A DNA stretch of 64,000 bases from Flavobacteriales bacterium (GTDB lineage Bacteria; Bacteroidota; Bacteroidia; Flavobacteriales_F; PHOS-HE28): contig JAGNSU010000007.1 of assembly GCA_017987895.1 (NCBI GenBank), positions 25,237-89,236 of the forward strand, in the 5' to 3' direction. The notes beneath the pieces were generated by a model. It saw nothing but the letters and a program-made list of their open reading frames with translations. It made no database searches and was not told the DNA's origin. Position numbers and translations under genes: made by a program. Below are positions 62,250-64,000 of this stretch, in pieces; positions within the stretch are counted from its first letter, which is position 1; the number at the start of each line of letters is the position of its first letter.

Positions 62250-62630
62250 ATGTCGGCCACCTCGGAACCGACCAAGGAGAGCGTGTTCTCCAGCATGCTG
62301 GCGATCACCACGGGCTTCGTCGTGCTGTACTTCATCTTCCACCGCCCGTGGATGCTCACCGTGGCCGCGGTGGTCGGCGGCATCGGTTTGCTGATACCTG
62401 CTCTCGCGCGCCTGATCCATCAAGGCTGGATGAAGTTGGCCCTGGCGCTGGGCTGGTTCAATGGCCGGGTGCTGATCAGTGCGGTGTTCTTCTTGATCCT
62501 GACCCCGATCGCGCTGTTGCGCCGCCTCGGGAAGAGCGATACGCTCAAACTGAGAACGCAGCGCGGCGCTTCGCTCTGGACGGTGCGCGACCATACTTAC
62601 GCACCGCAGGACCTGGAGAAGCCCTGGTAG
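62250..62630 (+). CDS. SxtJ-like membrane protein
   Basis: A 126-residue protein with two or three hydrophobic segments (SMLAITTGFVVLYFIFHRPW, MLTVAAVVGGIGLLIPALAR, VLISAVFFLILTPIALLRRL) and a C-terminal soluble tail (SLWTVRDHTYAPQDLEKPW). It matches the SxtJ family, named after a gene in saxitoxin clusters and usually found beside DUF5989 and carbamoyltransferase genes. Role unknown; probably a membrane partner of the carbamoylation step. Last gene of the operon. Confidence 0.85.
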   Translation: MSATSEPTKESVFSSMLAITTGFVVLYFIFHRPWMLTVAAVVGGIGLLIPALARLIHQGWMKLALALGWFNGRVLISAVFFLILTPIALLRRLGKSDTLKLRTQRGASLWTVRDHTYAPQDLEKPW

Positions 62631-62661
62631 GTGGGCAGCGCCAACAGGCGGACCCACGTCC

Positions 62662-62669
62662 TATCTTGG
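62662..62669 (+). promoter_or_regulatory. candidate -7 box (TATCTTGG)
   Basis: TATCTTGG ends 9 bp before the ATG at 62679. Same form as the other boxes of this window; -33 unclear. Confidence 0.3.
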
Positions 62670-62678
62670 CAAGTACCC

Positions 62679-63623
62679 ATGGTCATGAGAACGTTGTACA
62701 CCCTCCTACTTTCTACGCTCGCGGTGACCGGCACCGCACAGGGGTATATCCCCTTCCCGGAGAGCGACGCGACCTGGTTGGAATACCATAGTTGGTTGTT
62801 CTCCGATGGGATCGGCGATACCTATACCAACTGCACGCGGGAGATCACCTTCGGCAACGACACGGTGATCGCGGGCACGAGCTATCACCAGCTTTTCAGC
62901 ACGGGCGCTTGCGTGGAACAGATGATCTTTCCGCCGCTCACCCAGTGGAACTACACCGAGCCCTTGGCTTTGTACATGATCTTCCGTCAGGATATTACCG
63001 CCAGGCAGGTGTTCTTGTTCAACCATCACGATGGTCTGGAATACCTGCTTTACGACTTCTCCATCGGCACGGGCACGTATCCAGCCACCTTCAACAATCT
63101 CCTCTATCCGAACATGGAGGTGGTGCGGATCGATAGCGTTCCCCTCGCCGATGGCTGGCACCAGCGGTGGACCACGAACGAGCAGGCGCTCGCCAGTGAT
63201 TCGGTGCGTGTGATCGAAGGCATTGGTAGCACGTTCGGCCTGCTCGGCGCCATGATCGGGCCCTTCGAGAGCGGGAGCACTTTGGGCTGCTTCACGCACA
63301 ACGATTCCGTCGTGTGGACCAACCCCTTTTTGCTCGGCGACCCGATCTGTTCGTTGGCTATGTCCATCACCTCACCAGCGCATCCGCCTGCGGGTATCGC
63401 GGTAGGACCGAACCCGTTCGATGATGCCTTTGCCATCCAGCTACCGACCGGCACCGGAGCCGCACGCTACCGGTTGCTCGCCATACCCGGTGTGTTGGTC
63501 GCGCACGGCGCGATCGATGGCACGATCGCTGTGCCACGCGGAACGCCAGCGGGTTGCTACGTGTTGGAAGTGTTGGATGCCGAAGGACGTGTCCTTGGCC
63601 GCGAACGTCTGATCAAGCGCTGA
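62679..63623 (+). CDS. secreted protein with T9SS sorting domain
   Basis: A 314-residue exported protein. Signal peptide MVMRTLYTLLLSTLAVTGTA is followed by QGYIPFPESDATWLEYHSW, an opening seen in many Bacteroidota T9SS-exported proteins of unknown function. The middle has LYDFSIGTGTYPAT and IEGIGSTFGLLGAMIGPFES, two phrases typical of that group. Residues about 245-314 are a type A sorting domain (VGPNPFDDAFAIQL, LLAIPGVLVAHG, YVLEVLDAEGRVLGRERLIK). An ATG two codons later (62685) is an equal alternative start. The stop codon directly abuts that of the convergent MazG gene in TGATCA. Confidence 0.82.
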   Translation: MVMRTLYTLLLSTLAVTGTAQGYIPFPESDATWLEYHSWLFSDGIGDTYTNCTREITFGNDTVIAGTSYHQLFSTGACVEQMIFPPLTQWNYTEPLALYMIFRQDITARQVFLFNHHDGLEYLLYDFSIGTGTYPATFNNLLYPNMEVVRIDSVPLADGWHQRWTTNEQALASDSVRVIEGIGSTFGLLGAMIGPFESGSTLGCFTHNDSVVWTNPFLLGDPICSLAMSITSPAHPPAGIAVGPNPFDDAFAIQLPTGTGAARYRLLAIPGVLVAHGAIDGTIAVPRGTPAGCYVLEVLDAEGRVLGRERLIKR

Positions 63624-63989
63624 TCAGCGTAACTTCGGATTGTCGCGGTGCCTGTCCGCATCGCGTTGCGTGCGGGTCACGGTTTTCCGATCCCATGCCG
63701 CTTGCAGGTCGGTGCCCGTCTGGTTGGCCAGGCAAAGCACCACGAAGAGCACATCGGCCAGTTCTTCGCCGAGGTCTTTGGTGCGGTCGCTTTCCTTCTC
63801 GCTCTGCTCCCCATAGCGACGGGCCACGATGCGCGCCACTTCTCCTACTTCCTCGGCCAGCAGCGCCGTATTGGTCAGCTCGCTGAAGTAGCGCACGCCC
63901 ACGCGGCCGATCCAGTGGTCCACCTCGGCCTGAAGACTGACGATCGGCAGGTCTTGCCTATGTATGGAACCGCTATCTTGAACCGCCAT
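63624..63989 (-). CDS. MazG-like nucleotide pyrophosphohydrolase
   Basis: A 121-residue all-alpha NTP pyrophosphatase. The metal-binding motifs are EEVGEVARIVARR and EELADVLFVVLCLANQ (EExxE...ExxD), preceded by VGVRYFSELTNTALLAEEVG. The length fits the short single-domain MazG form common in Bacteroidota. It would hydrolyse non-canonical or excess NTPs to NMP and pyrophosphate. ATG 63989 is preferred to a GTG two codons upstream. The upstream region continues beyond the window. Confidence 0.9.
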   Translation of the reverse strand: MAVQDSGSIHRQDLPIVSLQAEVDHWIGRVGVRYFSELTNTALLAEEVGEVARIVARRYGEQSEKESDRTKDLGEELADVLFVVLCLANQTGTDLQAAWDRKTVTRTQRDADRHRDNPKLR

Positions 63990-64000
63990 GTTCACTGGAG

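Overview
The window looks like a high-GC member of the Bacteroidota, most likely order Flavobacteriales. The evidence is: many secreted proteins with type IX secretion (T9SS) C-terminal sorting domains; signal peptides that nearly always leave Gln at the mature N-terminus; promoter boxes of the flavobacterial TAnnTTTG type; an F1 epsilon subunit without its C-terminal helical domain; and an alaS / M23 peptidase / MerR neighbourhood. No tRNA, rRNA, CRISPR array, transposase or phage gene was seen.

Layout. 1-1200: end of the ATP synthase operon (atpD partial, atpC). 1.3-10.4 kb: secreted proteins, a carboxymuconolactone-decarboxylase-like enzyme, a DUF983 protein, a haem-degradation protein (hmuS) coupled to a 53-residue membrane protein, and a frameshifted choice-of-anchor L gene. 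10.5-17.8 kb: lipid and membrane functions (LpxL-like acyltransferase, fatty acid desaturase, TspO-like protein, a two-gene ABC exporter, Ppx/GppA phosphatase, YitT protein). 17.8-33.9 kb: secreted proteins dominated by a minus-strand tandem array. 34.0-45.5 kb: housekeeping and regulation (sigma-54-type response regulator, alaS, M23 peptidase, MerR, acyltransferase, rfaD, pterin enzymes, BI-1 protein, fabD). 45.5-54.8 kb: a minus-strand nucleotide-sugar operon. 54.9-64 kb: outer-membrane protein and Kdo transferase, two paralogous T9SS cargo proteins, a carbamoyltransferase/SGNH/DUF5989/SxtJ operon, another T9SS cargo protein and a MazG-like hydrolase.

The most unusual feature is a family of eight secreted proteins (1333-3123, 17831-19555 and six in 21659-33865) with unrelated N-terminal parts but one shared C-terminal module of about 240 residues. 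It ends in two dockerin-like loops (KYAG..NDRD) and the terminal tripeptide QLP. Five of the genes are joined head to tail by ATGA stop/start overlaps. The N-terminal cargo is a 7- or 14-repeat delta-60 beta-propeller, an SprB-like Cys-rich region, a PCMD-like domain or a propeller-like region. A delta-60 protein at 3285-5825 carries an ordinary T9SS sorting domain instead, so the shared module behaves like an exchangeable alternative to it.

The sugar operon encodes enzymes for UDP-glucose to UDP-glucuronate to UDP-xylose (ugd, UXS) and for a 2,3-diamino-2,3-dideoxy-glucuronate donor (WbpA/B/E/D-like). Together with rfaD, Kdo transferase and the LpxL-like enzyme this indicates LPS and surface polysaccharide synthesis. 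The intergenic spaces hold several classes of small repeats: a 162-bp element with terminal inverted repeats (two copies), REP-like GGGGCG hairpins, CAACTGACAAC motifs and a GCAAAGGACACAAAG tract. One palindromic element lies in frame inside rfbB.
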